From: Comamonadaceae bacterium ALPHA2B
GTDB lineage: Bacteria > Pseudomonadota > Gammaproteobacteria > Burkholderiales > Burkholderiaceae_C
Length of the DNA stretch: 64,000 nt
Direction: 5' to 3'
Assembly (NCBI GenBank): GCA_005503065.1
Contig: SCOE01000021.1
Location: 1-64,000, forward strand
Shown here: piece by piece, positions 43,690 through 54,364 of the stretch
Layout of the letters: each line of letters begins with the position of its first letter
How positions within the stretch are numbered: position 1 is the first letter of the stretch
Program-made: the position numbers and the translations under genes
Notes under the pieces: generated by a model
Databases searched by the model: none
What the model saw: only the letters and a program-made list of their open reading frames with translations
Told to the model about the DNA's origin: nothing

Positions 43690-44290
43690 TCAATCCATGT
43701 AGCGAACCATCCGCATGGACGGCTGACTTCCGGCGATGTCCCGCAGCAGGCCGGCCGCGTCGAAGCCGATGTCGATCGGCGTGTCGTCGATGGCGCTCCC
43801 GTAGTGCCAGGTGCCCGAAGCCAGGTTCGGGGTGTCCGCGGGCGAGGGTGCCCCAGCGCCATCAGGACCTGTTGCCGGGTCATGCCGGGGACGACCTTGC
43901 CACTGCGTACGGCCGCCTGCGTGCGGGCCGGCCAGGTGGCCAGTTCGATGCGAGGGTCCTGGTCGACGATGATCTTGCGCATCCACCGCATGGTGTCCTC
44001 GAAAGACCTGGCGTTGTCGTCTCGCAGGGAGATGTACTGGCCGCTGATGGTGCCGTACACGTAGTAGCCGCGCTTGATCGAGTCGTAGCTCGCAGACTCG
44101 CCCGCCGCCACGAACTGCGAGCTCAGCACATTGTTGCTGGACACCCAGTCGTGGTAGGGGTGCAGGTTGCCGCAGGTGTAGCCGGTGACCGGGGGTTTGA
44201 TCGACGTGGCGCACGCCGCCAGGCCCAGCGTGGCCGCCAGGGGAGGGCGAAACGCGCCACGCGTGCGCCGGAGAGTTTGGGAGTTGTCAT
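43690..44290 (-). pseudogene. Lipoprotein gene with SmpA/OmlA-like C-terminal part, two frameshifts
   Basis: Starting at the ATG at 44290 the frame gives [17 protein letters not shown], then shifts at a C-run near 44243 to [17 protein letters not shown], a lipobox with LAAC. The middle frame runs through [14 protein letters not shown] and [15 protein letters not shown] second shift near 43850 leads to [18 protein letters not shown] and a normal stop at 43690. The [14 protein letters not shown] and WHYG parts resemble the SmpA/OmlA (BamE) domain of outer-membrane lipoproteins. Each shift looks like loss of one base at a repeated-base site. It could be a true pseudogene or two sequencing indels. 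Confidence 0.75.
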
Positions 44291-44350
44291 CGTGGAAGGC
44301 CTTTCGACATTCGATGGGGGGAAGGGACTCGTCGTCGAGGACGTGACGCA

Positions 44351-45118
44351 TCAGCAAGACGCGGGATCCCGCAAGAAGCGCCGGCCGATGTTGTGGCTGG
44401 CGTTGACGTAGAAGAGGTCATTGAGGCCCAGCGGGTTGTCCAGCGAGGCGGTGATGCCGCCCTGGTAGCGGCCAGTGGTCTCGGTGCCGCTGTCATCCAG
44501 GTTCACGGAAAGGCGCCACTTCTTGGACTGGATGTACTTGACGACCAGGTCGCTCTCGCCCGGCTGGGCGTTGGGTGCGGAGGACGGCTCGATCTGGATG
44601 TCGGCCTCGGGGGTGGGGGATCGCTTGAGGTTTTCCAGGCCCTGCTCGATGGCGCGCAGGTTCAACAGGTCGCCGGGGGACGCGGGGATGGCGGTGGCGA
44701 GCAAGGCGCCCTGCCCCAGCAAGGGCACCGTGGAATCGGCGGACAGGCGGATGGCGGCGATGCGGCCGGGGACGAGCGTGAGGGTCAGCGTGCCGGTGGT
44801 CAGGTCCTGCGGGGCGGCGAGGACGCGGGTAGTGGTCCAGCCGCGGGCGATGACTTCGGCCTGGGCGCGAGCGAGGACGACGTTGACGCCAGAGGTGCCG
44901 AGGCAGCGGCCCAGGGGAGAGTCGTCACCGGAAGTGCCCGACAGCACTGAAGGCGAGACGGCCCACTGGAAGGACTCGGAGGCGTCGCCGACGAGCAGCA
45001 CGCGGTCGATGCGGAAGCATGGGGTCTCGGCATCGGGGATGCGGGAGACGGGGCGAACCGCAGGCGCGGGCAGGCGCTCGTCGATCTGGCGTTCGTTGGC
45101 CTCGCGCAGGGTGCGTTG
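44351..45118 (-). pseudogene. Truncated two-partner-secretion transporter (FhaC/ShlB-like)
   Basis: The fragment encodes the POTRA region of a TpsB outer-membrane transporter: LREANERQIDERLPAP, CFRIDRVLLVGDASE, GWTTTRVLAAPQDLTTGTL, LNLRAIEQGLENLKR and the start of the barrel [16 protein letters not shown]. It then stops after about 255 residues, so most of the 16-strand barrel is missing. Its 5' end, including the signal peptide, is also gone: the frame joins directly to a piece of the secreted partner. It cannot make a working transporter. Confidence 0.85.
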
Positions 45119-45603
45119 GAGCTGCTGACCTGGTTGACGATGATGCGGGCCGGTCCCGTGGCCAGCCACGGATTGCCCTGCACCAGGCCGCCGAGTTGGG
45201 TCGACGCCGTCGTGCGGCTGTTGTTCAGGATCGCGCCCGCGGCGTTGACGTCGAACTGGTTGTACTGGTTGATGCTCACGCCGGCGGCGCTGGGCGTGGT
45301 GATGTTGACCAGCGGCACGCCGTTGGGCGCAACCAGCACCTGGGGCTTCTGGCCTGCGGCGGCGAAGGGGTTGGGGACGATCTGGGCTTGTGCCTCGAAC
45401 GCGGAGCCTACGGTCGCCATGGCAGTCAGCGCCGTCCAGCCGATGGCGAACACCGCGGCGCGCCAGTTGAACGTGCTGGCACTCGTCGTGGCCGCAGTGT
45501 TGCCGTTGTTGTTGCCCTTGCCCGTGCCGTTGGCCATCTCCGCCACCACCATGCGCAGGCCGCGCGCAGCGTTGAAGATGACCCGGTGCAGTCCCTGATT
45601 CAT
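45119..45603 (-). pseudogene. 5' fragment of a filamentous-hemagglutinin-type exoprotein (TpsA)
   Basis: The start MNQGLHRVIFNAARGLRMVVAE is an extended signal peptide region (ESPR), followed by the hydrophobic core WRAAVFAIGWTALTAMATVG and AQAQIVP. The beginning of the TPS secretion domain comes next (GVPLVNITTPSAAGVSINQYNQFDV, AILNNSRTTASTQLGGLVQGN). After about 160 residues, at ARIIVNQVSSSN, homology ends and the TpsB frame takes over. The thousands of residues normally following are absent. A single deletion between the two genes of the locus explains the join. Confidence 0.85.
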
Positions 45604-45638
45604 TCGATGCCGTCCCTGAGAATCCGCCGCCTCCGTTG

Positions 45639-45686
45639 CGATGCATCGATGCATCGATGCAACGATGCAACGATGCAACGATGCAA
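45639..45686. repeat. Octanucleotide tandem repeat (CGATGCAT/CGATGCAA) x6
   Basis: Six head-to-tail 8-mers, two CGATGCAT followed by four CGATGCAA, lie 35 bp upstream of the hemagglutinin start codon. An open frame from an ATG at 45756 passes through the repeat in phase with that start. This is the form of slippage-prone repeats that cause phase variation, though the gene downstream is now a fragment. Confidence 0.9.
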
Positions 45687-45941
45687 CGAAGACGCTACTG
45701 AATGTTTTCTGCGGATTTTGCGATGCCCCCACCGTGCCAGCGAGGCATTTGTTCACATCAATGAGGGAGCCGCGCTCTGCCTCCTTTCACCGAGGTAGAC
45801 AGTGGGTGTTGCGCTGGGTCGAAGCCAGACTCAGCAGTGTCAAAGAATGTTTCTTAAATCACACCGGGCACCTGCAAGGGCGGTGGGGCTGCGTCGATCT
45901 GCACGCACTCCCGTAGCTGTCGCGGAAAGCCGAAAACGGCG
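45687..45941. other. Gap upstream of the TPS remnant
   Basis: This stretch of about 250 bp holds no supported gene and no clear promoter. It leads into the repeat at 45942 that borders livF. It may be the left-over edge of the lost two-partner secretion locus. Confidence 0.4.
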
Positions 45942-46014
45942 AAGTGCAATCGGCCGCCAGCGCCCGCGAGATAAGGGCTGCGGCCGAATTCGTCCCGAAC
46001 GGGACAATCTGCGG
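45942..46014. repeat. Dispersed 73-bp 3'-end repeat, copy B
   Basis: This is the gap-free match to 9081-9153. It abuts the livF stop codon. The palindrome GTCCCG-AA-CGGGAC near the gene is perfect here. Position 4 of its stem is a C-G pair, where copy A has an A-T pair, so the pairing is kept. Confidence 0.75.
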
Positions 46015-46769
46015 TCAGCCGGCCTCGACCGCGTGCCGATTGCCCAGCCCCAGGTAGGTGTCGATGATGCGGCGGTCGTTCAGCAAGGCCTGGGCAGGCC
46101 CCTGCAGCGCCACGCTGCCGGTCTCGAGCACGTAGCCGCGGTCGGCCACCTGCAGCGCAGCACGCGCGTTCTGCTCCACCAGCAGCACCGACACGCCGTG
46201 CGTGCGCAGCGCGCCGACCACCTGCAGCACTTCGCGCACCACCAGCGGCGCCAGGCCGAGCGAAGGCTCGTCGAGCATCAGCAGGCGCGGCCGGGCCATC
46301 AACGCCCGGCCGATGGCGAGCATCTGCCGCTCGCCGCCCGATAAGGTGCTGGCCAACTGCGTGCGCCGCTCCTTCAGCCGCGGGAAGATGGCGAAGACCT
46401 CGTCCATGCGGGCGCGCTGGTCGCGCCGGCCGGTGCGCCAGCGGTAGAAGCCGCCCAGCAGCAGGTTGTCCTCGACCGGCATCTCGCCGAAGAGCTCGCG
46501 CCGCTCGGGCACCAGCGCCACGCCGCGGGCCACCATCGCCTCCACACTCGGGCGCGCGATGCGCTCGCCATCGAAGGTGACCGCGCCACGCGAGAGAAGC
46601 AGCCCCATCGCCGCGTTGAGCAGGGTGCTCTTGCCGGCGCCGTTGGGACCGATGACCGTGACGACCTCGCCCTCGTCGATGTGCAGCGCCACGCCGTGCA
46701 CCGCTTCCACCGTGCCGTAGGCGACGTGGAAGTCCTCGAGCGTGAAGAGGCGGCTCGATTCGGGTGCGC

Positions 46770-46773
<4 letters not shown>
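46015..46773 (-). CDS. livF: Branched-chain-amino-acid-type ABC transporter ATPase LivF
   Basis: This is a 252 aa ATPase. Walker A is in [18 protein letters not shown], the signature is LSGGERQMLAIGRAL, and Walker B is LLMLDEPSLGLAPLVV, the LivF form. The start overlaps the LivM-LivG fusion stop (ATGA). It is the last gene of the importer operon. In this class the ligand may be branched-chain amino acids, amides or aromatic acids. Confidence 0.92.
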
Positions 46774-48632
<1,859 letters not shown>

Positions 48633-48669
48633 GCGGGGCTCCCGGTGCGGCTGCATGCGAACGCGGCGT

Positions 48670-49698
48670 TCATTCCTCGTCCTCCACATGGCGGCTGTGC
48701 AGCGAGCGCCACCACAGCACGGGAATGATCAGCGTGAACACCAGCACCTCCTTGAAGGCGCTGGCCCAGAAGGACGAGAAGGATTCGAGCTGGCCGACGA
48801 CCAGCGCGCCCAGCAGCGCCACCGGATAGCTCGCTAGGCCGCCGACGATGGCGGCGACGAAGCCCTTCAGGCCGATCAGGAAGCCGGTGTCGTAGTACAC
48901 GGTGGTGATGGGCGCCACGAGCAGACCCGCCACCGCGCCGATCAACGCCGCCAGCGCGAAGCTCAGGTCGCCCGACAGGTCGGTGGGAATGCCCATGAGC
49001 CGCGCACCGACGCGGTTCATCGCCACCGCACGCAGGGCCTTGCCGACGATCGATCGCTCGAAGAACACGAACATCAGCACCACCAGCAGCACCGTGACGC
49101 CGACCACGACCAGCGACTGCCCGGCGACGGGGATGCCGCCGATGTCCAGCCGCGCGTCGGAAAACGCCGGCGTGCGCGAACCTTCGGCGCCGAAGAAGAA
49201 CAGGCCCAGCCCGACCAACACGCCATGCAGCGCCACCGACACGATCAGCAGGATGAGCACCTTGGCGTGGGCCAGCGGGCGATAGGCCAAGCGGTACAGC
49301 AGCGGGCCGAGCGGCGTGACCAGCAGCAGCGTGACCAGCGACTGCGCCCAGATCGAGCTCGGCCGGCCCAGCAGCACCGCGGCAGCGGCGATGGCCGGGA
49401 AGACGACAGTCCAGGCCAGGGTGGACTTCCATTCGACCATGACGCCGCGCCGCGCGCGCCACAGTTCCACCACCAGCACCATGGCGGCCAGCGCCACCAG
49501 CAGCCACAGCGTGCCCGGCACCTTGCCGGCACCCAGTGCCGCCATCGACAAGGCACCGAAGGCCACCAGCTCGCCCTGCGGGATGAAGATCACCCGCGTG
49601 ACCGAAAACACCAGCACCAGCGCCAGCGCCATCAGCGCGTAGATCGCGCCGTTGACGATGCCGTCCTGCCCGAGCAGCAGGGCGATCTGTAGATCCAT
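48670..49698 (-). CDS. livH: Branched-chain-amino-acid-type ABC permease LivH
   Basis: This is a 342 aa inner-membrane permease with about 8-10 hydrophobic segments. [14 protein letters not shown]-like text appears as [20 protein letters not shown] near residue 14, and [20 protein letters not shown] near residue 285 is the LivH loop that contacts the ATPase. It is slightly longer than usual because of a hydrophilic insert around residues 80-95. It is encoded 37 bp before LivMG. Confidence 0.92.
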   Translation of the reverse strand: MDLQIALLLGQDGIVNGAIYALMALALVLVFSVTRVIFIPQGELVAFGALSMAALGAGKVPGTLWLLVALAAMVLVVELWRARRGVMVEWKSTLAWTVVFPAIAAAAVLLGRPSSIWAQSLVTLLLVTPLGPLLYRLAYRPLAHAKVLILLIVSVALHGVLVGLGLFFFGAEGSRTPAFSDARLDIGGIPVAGQSLVVVGVTVLLVVLMFVFFERSIVGKALRAVAMNRVGARLMGIPTDLSGDLSFALAALIGAVAGLLVAPITTVYYDTGFLIGLKGFVAAIVGGLASYPVALLGALVVGQLESFSSFWASAFKEVLVFTLIIPVLWWRSLHSRHVEDEE

Positions 49699-49789
49699 GT
49701 CGGTTCGCTCGCAAAGGGCCGCAGCGCGGCCGGATACAGGAAGGCGACCGGCCCTCTGTGGGAAGGCACGGCCGCCAGGCAGGGGACGA

Positions 49790-50941
49790 TCAGTTCGGCA
49801 GGTACTTCCAGGCGCCGTTTTGGATGGTGACCATCACGCGGGCCCGGCTGTCCAGTCCCAGGTGGTCGCTGGGCGTCATGCTGAACACGCCGTGCGCGCC
49901 GGCGACTTCCTTGACCTGCTCCAGCGCGTCGCGCAGGGCGGCGCGGAACTCCGGCGTGCCGGGCTGCGCCTTCTTCAGCGCCTCGGGCACGGCGGCCTGC
50001 AGCACGAGGCCGGCGTCCCAGGCGTGGCCGCCGAAGGTGGCCGCGGAGCCCTTTCCGTTGGCCCCTTCGTAGGCCGCCACATAGGCCAGCGCCGACTTCT
50101 TCACGGGGTTGTTGTCGGGCAACTGGTCGGCCACGAGCATTGGGCCGGCAGGGAGGATGGTGCCCTCGACGTCCTTGCCGCCCACGCGCAGGAAGTCGTT
50201 GTTGGCCACGCCGTGCGTCTGGTAGATCTTGCCCTTGTAGCCGCGCTCGACCAGCGTCTTCTGCGGCAGCGCCGCCGGCGTGCCCGAGCCCGCGACCAGC
50301 ACCGCGTCGGGGTTGGCCGACATGATCTTCAGGGCCTGGCCCGTGACCGAGGTGTCGGTGCGCGAATAGCGCTCGTTGGCCACCAGCTTGATGTTCTTGG
50401 CCGCCGAGGCCTTGGAGAACACGTCGTACCAGCCTTCGCCGTAGGCATCGGAGAAGCCCACGAAGGCCACCGACTTCACGCCCTTGGCGGCCATGTAGTC
50501 GACGATGGCCTGGGCCATCATGCCGTCGTTCTGCGGCGTCTTGAAGACCCACTTCTTCTTGTCGTCCATGGGCTCGATGATCCGGGCCGAGGCGGCCAGC
50601 GTGATCATGGGCGTCTTGCCCTCGGCGACGACGTCGATCATGGCCAGCGAGTTGGGCGTGACGCTCGAGCCGATGACCACGTCGGCCTTGCTCTCGGTGA
50701 TGAGCTTGCGGGTGTTGTTGACGGCCGTCGTGGTGTCGCTCGCGTCATCCAGCACCACGTAGTTGACCTTCTGCCCGCCGATCGTCTTGGGCATCAGCGC
50801 GATCGTGTTCTTCTGCGGGATGCCCAGCGAGGCGGCCGGGCCGGTGGTCGACAGCGTCACGCCGACGGTGAGGTCGGCCCAGGACAGGCCGGCCGCACAG
50901 GCCAGCGCCACGGCGGCCAGGGCTTGGATCTTGAACTTCAT
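49790..50941 (-). CDS. livK: Branched-chain-amino-acid-type ABC receptor LivK
   Basis: This is a 383 aa periplasmic binding protein. The signal peptide is residues 1-22, ending LSWA. The fold begins [17 protein letters not shown], with [20 protein letters not shown] and [17 protein letters not shown] building the ligand cleft. It lacks the cysteine pair of many Liv receptors. It is the first gene of the importer operon, 78 bp from the tetR stop, with its own AT-rich promoter zone. Proximity to paa genes leaves phenylacetate or another aromatic acid as a possible ligand. Confidence 0.9.
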   Translation of the reverse strand: MKFKIQALAAVALACAAGLSWADLTVGVTLSTTGPAASLGIPQKNTIALMPKTIGGQKVNYVVLDDASDTTTAVNNTRKLITESKADVVIGSSVTPNSLAMIDVVAEGKTPMITLAASARIIEPMDDKKKWVFKTPQNDGMMAQAIVDYMAAKGVKSVAFVGFSDAYGEGWYDVFSKASAAKNIKLVANERYSRTDTSVTGQALKIMSANPDAVLVAGSGTPAALPQKTLVERGYKGKIYQTHGVANNDFLRVGGKDVEGTILPAGPMLVADQLPDNNPVKKSALAYVAAYEGANGKGSAATFGGHAWDAGLVLQAAVPEALKKAQPGTPEFRAALRDALEQVKEVAGAHGVFSMTPSDHLGLDSRARVMVTIQNGAWKYLPN

Positions 50942-50978
50942 GGTTGCGTCTCCTTGGTTTGAGCGGAAGCGGACAATA

Positions 50979-50994
50979 ATTTAATAAGTTAAAT
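50979..50994. promoter_or_regulatory. AT-rich inverted repeat before livK
   Basis: ATTTAA-TAAG-TTAAAT is a perfect inverted repeat in the otherwise GC-rich 78-bp gap between tetR and livK. It probably lies in or next to the livK promoter. The binding protein is unknown. Confidence 0.5.
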
Positions 50995-51019
50995 ATCTGG
51001 CTGGAATAGATTGAAACAC

Positions 51020-51637
51020 CTAGACACCTGAGCGCGTCGCGGGCACCTGGACGGCAGGCAGGCCGCCCAGGAACAGGTCGGCCACGACCGGCGCCATGTC
51101 CTCGTAGCCCAGCGGCCCCTCGGGCTTCATCCAGGTGAACATCCAGTTGATCATTCCGAACAGCAGCATGGTCAGCGGCATGCCCATCACGGTGCTTCCG
51201 AGGTCGGGCCGCAGCGCGACCACCGCCTGCGCGAATCCCCGCACCACGGCACGCTCCTGGTCCAGCACGCGCTGGCGGTCCTCGGGTTCCAGGAACTTGA
51301 CGTCCTCGGTGAGCACGCGGTGCGCGCTCTGGGCGGTGGCGTATTCGCGCACCAGGCTGAGGATCAGCTCGCGCATGCGCGCCTCGGGTTCGAGCCCGCG
51401 GGCGGCGACCTCCTCCACGATGGCCGCGAGCCGGGTGACATGCGCCTCGGCGATGTTCACCAGCAGCGTGTACTTGTCCTTGTAGTAGTGGTAGAGCGTG
51501 GCCTTCGACAGGCCGCAGGCCTCGGCCACCTGGTTCATCGACGTGGCGGGGTAGCCGCGCCGCGCGAACAGCAGGCCGGCCTGCTCCAGGATCATCTCGC
51601 GCTGGTCGTCGTAGCCCGCCGCCCGTCCTCTGGCCAT
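51020..51637 (-). CDS. paaR: TetR-family regulator of the paa operon
   Basis: This is a 205 aa protein. The N-terminal helix-turn-helix is at residues about 12-58 (ILEQAGLLFARRGYPATSMN, ACGLSKATLYHYYKDKYTLL). The C-terminal ligand domain contains AHRVLTEDVKFLEPEDRQRV. It is the last gene of the paa unit, 10 bp after paaE. PaaR-type TetR proteins sense phenylacetyl-CoA and repress paa promoters. The palindrome at 58029 is the likely target. Confidence 0.85.
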   Translation of the reverse strand: MARGRAAGYDDQREMILEQAGLLFARRGYPATSMNQVAEACGLSKATLYHYYKDKYTLLVNIAEAHVTRLAAIVEEVAARGLEPEARMRELILSLVREYATAQSAHRVLTEDVKFLEPEDRQRVLDQERAVVRGFAQAVVALRPDLGSTVMGMPLTMLLFGMINWMFTWMKPEGPLGYEDMAPVVADLFLGGLPAVQVPATRSGV

Positions 51638-51647
51638 CGTCTGCCCT

Positions 51648-52733
51648 TCAGCGTTCGTCGAACGAGAGCACCACGCGCTCCGTCGTCGGATGCGCCTGGC
51701 AGGTCAGCACGAAGCCGGCCGCCACCTCGGCCTTGTCGAGCGCGAAGTTGCGCTCCATGCGCACGTCGCCCTCGATGACCTTGGCGCGGCAGGTGCCGCA
51801 CACGCCCGAGGTGCACGAGTACGGCACTTCCAGCCCCGCGGCCGAGGCGCAGTCCAGGATGCTCGGCTGGTCGCGCTGGAATTCGATCTCGCGCCGCAGG
51901 CCGTCGCGCACGATGACCACCTTGGCACGCTCGGCATCGCCGGGCCGCGCCTCGTGCATGACCGCGCCCACCGGCGCCGCGGCCGGCTGCGCGATGCCGA
52001 AGCGCTCGATGTGGATCGCCGACTCGGGCACGCCCGCGGCGCGCAGGGCCGCCTCCGCCTCGTCGTTCATCTGGAACGGGCCGCAGATGTAGGCATGGTC
52101 GATGCTCCATGCCGGCACCAGCGTGGACAGGAACTCGCCCAGCTTGGCGCGGTCGAGGAAGCCCATGTTGATCGGCGCGTCCGTGTGCTCGTCCGAGAAC
52201 ACATGGTGCAGCACCAGCCGCGTCAGGTAGCGGTTCTTCAGGTCTTCCAGCTCCTCCTTGAACATGGTGGAGCGCAGTTGGCGGTTGCCGTAGACGAGCG
52301 TGAAGCGGCTGCCGGGCTCGCGCGCCAGCACGGTCTTCATGATCGACAGGATGGGCGTGATGCCGCTGCCGCCCGCGATGCCCAGGTGGTGCCGCCGCTC
52401 CTCGGGCGCGAGCGGCACGTGGAACCGCCCCTGCGGCGCCATGACGCTGATCTCGTCGCCGGGTTGGAGCGCTTCGTTGATCCAGTTCGAGAACACGCCG
52501 CCGCGCACCTTTCGCACGCCCACCCGCAGCACGCCATCGTCGACGCCGGCGCAGATCGAGTAGGAGCGCCGCAGGTCCTGGCCGTCGATCCGCTTGCGCA
52601 GGGTGAGGTATTGGCCCTGGGTGAAGCCGAAGGTCTCGCGCAACTCGGGTGGCACCTCGAAGCTGACGATGACGGCTTCCTGGGTGTCCGGCTCGACGGA
52701 CTGGACCTTGAGCGAGTGGAACAGGGTGCTCAT
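51648..52733 (-). CDS. paaE: Phenylacetyl-CoA epoxidase reductase subunit PaaE
   Basis: This is a 361 aa ferredoxin-NADP reductase plus 2Fe-2S protein. The FAD contact is RRSYSICAG near residue 55 and the NAD site is GIAGGSGITPILSI. The C-terminal plant-type ferredoxin cluster is in SCTSGVCGTC with the fourth cysteine in LTCQAHP. It feeds electrons from NADPH to the PaaA di-iron centre. Its ATG overlaps the paaD stop (ATGA). Confidence 0.95.
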   Translation of the reverse strand: MSTLFHSLKVQSVEPDTQEAVIVSFEVPPELRETFGFTQGQYLTLRKRIDGQDLRRSYSICAGVDDGVLRVGVRKVRGGVFSNWINEALQPGDEISVMAPQGRFHVPLAPEERRHHLGIAGGSGITPILSIMKTVLAREPGSRFTLVYGNRQLRSTMFKEELEDLKNRYLTRLVLHHVFSDEHTDAPINMGFLDRAKLGEFLSTLVPAWSIDHAYICGPFQMNDEAEAALRAAGVPESAIHIERFGIAQPAAAPVGAVMHEARPGDAERAKVVIVRDGLRREIEFQRDQPSILDCASAAGLEVPYSCTSGVCGTCRAKVIEGDVRMERNFALDKAEVAAGFVLTCQAHPTTERVVLSFDER

Positions 52734-53260
52734 AGGGGCTTGAAGTATTCGAAGGGCTCGCGGCAGGAGATGCAGCGGTACAGCGACTTGCAGGCGGTGG
52801 AACCGAAGGCCGACAGGCGCTCCGTGTGCTCGCTGCCGCAGCGCGGGCAGGCCACGGTCGGCCCTGCGGCACGTCGGCCCACGATGTGGATGGGCACGCC
52901 CTCCCCCGCCGCGGCGGCGCCTGGCGGCGCGATGCCGTACTCGCGCAGCTTGCGGCGACCGTCGGCACTGATCCAGTCGGTGGTCCAGGCCGGTGCACGC
53001 TGCAGCGTGGCGCGCGCGGGACCGAGGCCTGCCCCGGCCAGCGCGTCGAGCACGCTCTGCTCGATGACCTCGGTGGCAGGGCAGCCGGAGTACGTCGGCG
53101 TCAGCACCACCTCCAGTGCGTCGCCGGACTCGCGCACCTCGCGCACGATGCCCAGGTCGCACACCGACAGCGCCGGCACCTCGGGGTCGGGCACCCCGGC
53201 CAACACCGCCCAGGCGCGTTCGACGCGCGCCGAAGCCGCCTCGGCCAGCGCCGCCGTCAC
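52730..53260 (-). CDS. paaD: PaaD (MIP18/SufT-type iron-sulfur assembly factor of the epoxidase)
   Basis: This is about 176 aa. The DUF59 domain has DPEVPALSVCDLGIVREV and VVLTPTYSGCPATEVIEQSV. The C-terminal zinc-ribbon-like part has CPRCGSEH and CISCREPFEY. PaaD helps mature the PaaE or PaaABC metal sites. The start is a GTG at 53260 (or 53263), overlapping the paaC stop; the longer frame upstream is not coding. Coupled genes on both sides show it belongs to the complex. Confidence 0.93.
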   Translation of the reverse strand: MTAALAEAASARVERAWAVLAGVPDPEVPALSVCDLGIVREVRESGDALEVVLTPTYSGCPATEVIEQSVLDALAGAGLGPARATLQRAPAWTTDWISADGRRKLREYGIAPPGAAAAGEGVPIHIVGRRAAGPTVACPRCGSEHTERLSAFGSTACKSLYRCISCREPFEYFKPL

Positions 53261-54045
53261 CACACGCCCCCCGGATAGGCGCGCTGCAGGTGCTGCATCT
53301 CGGCCAGGATATAGCCCATGTGCTCGCTGTGCACGCCACGCTTGCCGGTGCTCAGGAACCTGGAGGCGGCAGGCGCCGGCAGGTCCGCCTCGGCCAGCAC
53401 CTCGGCCATCTGCGATTCCCAGTCGGCGCGCAGCTCGCCCCAGCGCGGCCCCAGCCCGCTGGCCGCTGCAGCCTCGTCCACGGCGTCGTCGGCGAAGAGC
53501 TCGGCCGCGTAGGGCCAGGCCGTGTCGAGCGCGGCCAGCATGCGGCGGCGCGACTCGGCCGTGCCGTCGCCCAGGCGCACCACCCAGTCGGCCGAATGCT
53601 CCTGGTGATAGCGCGCCTCCTTCACGGCCTTGGCTGCGATGGCTGCCAGTTCGGCGTCCGACGAGGCCTGCAGGCGCGTCCACAGCAGCCGGAAGAAGGT
53701 GGCGGCCATCGCATTGCGCAGCACGGTGAAGGCGAAGTCGCCCGGCCTGCCATCGCCGTTCGGCAGTTCGACCAGCGTGGCGTTGCGGTAGTCGCGCTCC
53801 TCGCGCAGGAAGGCGAGCTGGTCCTCGTCATGGCCCGCGCCTTCGATGGCGCCGGCATGCGAGAGCACCGCGCGTGCCTGCCCCACGAGGTCGAGCGCCA
53901 TGTTGGCCAGAGCGATGTCTTCTTCCAGCACCGGCGCGTGGCCGGTCCACTCGCCCAGGCGCTGCGCGAGGATCAGGGCGGTGTCGCCGATGCGCAGCAG
54001 GTACTGCGTGGCGAGGTCGTCGGCGACGGCGATCGATGGCTGCAT
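53257..54045 (-). CDS. paaC: Phenylacetyl-CoA epoxidase structural subunit PaaC
   Basis: This is a 262 aa ferritin-like four-helix protein. It has RIGDTALILAQRLGEW, LANMALDLVGQARAVL and AVKEARYHQEHSADW, but lacks a full di-iron ligand set, as PaaC does. With PaaA it forms the heterotetramer that holds the substrate. The ATG at 54045 was chosen over longer frames because the family begins a few residues before LGDTA. It is followed by paaD with overlapping codons. Confidence 0.95.
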   Translation of the reverse strand: MQPSIAVADDLATQYLLRIGDTALILAQRLGEWTGHAPVLEEDIALANMALDLVGQARAVLSHAGAIEGAGHDEDQLAFLREERDYRNATLVELPNGDGRPGDFAFTVLRNAMAATFFRLLWTRLQASSDAELAAIAAKAVKEARYHQEHSADWVVRLGDGTAESRRRMLAALDTAWPYAAELFADDAVDEAAAASGLGPRWGELRADWESQMAEVLAEADLPAPAASRFLSTGKRGVHSEHMGYILAEMQHLQRAYPGGVW

Positions 54046-54058
54046 GTCCTCTCCGATC

Positions 54059-54364
54059 TCACATGTGGTCGACCGCGCCGGGCAGCCGGTAGAAGGTCGG
54101 GTGGCGGTACACCTTGTCTTCCATCGGGTCGAAGTACATGTCCTTGTCGCCCGGGTCGCTGGCAACGATCTGGTCGGCCCGCACCACCCACACGCTGGTG
54201 CCCTCCTGGCGGCGCGTGTAGACGTCTCGCGCCAGCTGGATCGCCATCTTCGGATCGGCCGCATGCAGGCTGCCGCAGTGCTTGTGGTCCAGGCCCGCCT
54301 TGGTCCTGACGAAGACCTCCCAAAGGGGCCACTCCGCGCCTTGGGGTTTCGCTTGCTCGCTCAT
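54059..54364 (-). CDS. paaB: Phenylacetyl-CoA epoxidase subunit PaaB
   Basis: This is a 101 aa protein with the family core [41 protein letters not shown] and [14 protein letters not shown]. PaaB bridges two PaaAC units. Its start overlaps the paaA stop (ATGA), and paaC starts 13 bp after it. Length agrees with the family (about 95). Confidence 0.95.
   Translation of the reverse strand: MSEQAKPQGAEWPLWEVFVRTKAGLDHKHCGSLHAADPKMAIQLARDVYTRRQEGTSVWVVRADQIVASDPGDKDMYFDPMEDKVYRHPTFYRLPGAVDHM

Noticed and set aside
45639-45686. Possible CRISPR array
   Set aside because: The 8-bp units are contiguous with no spacers.
53264-53683. N-terminal extension of the paaD frame
   Set aside because: It runs inside paaC in another frame; PaaD homologues are about 165-180 aa, which fits the GTG start.
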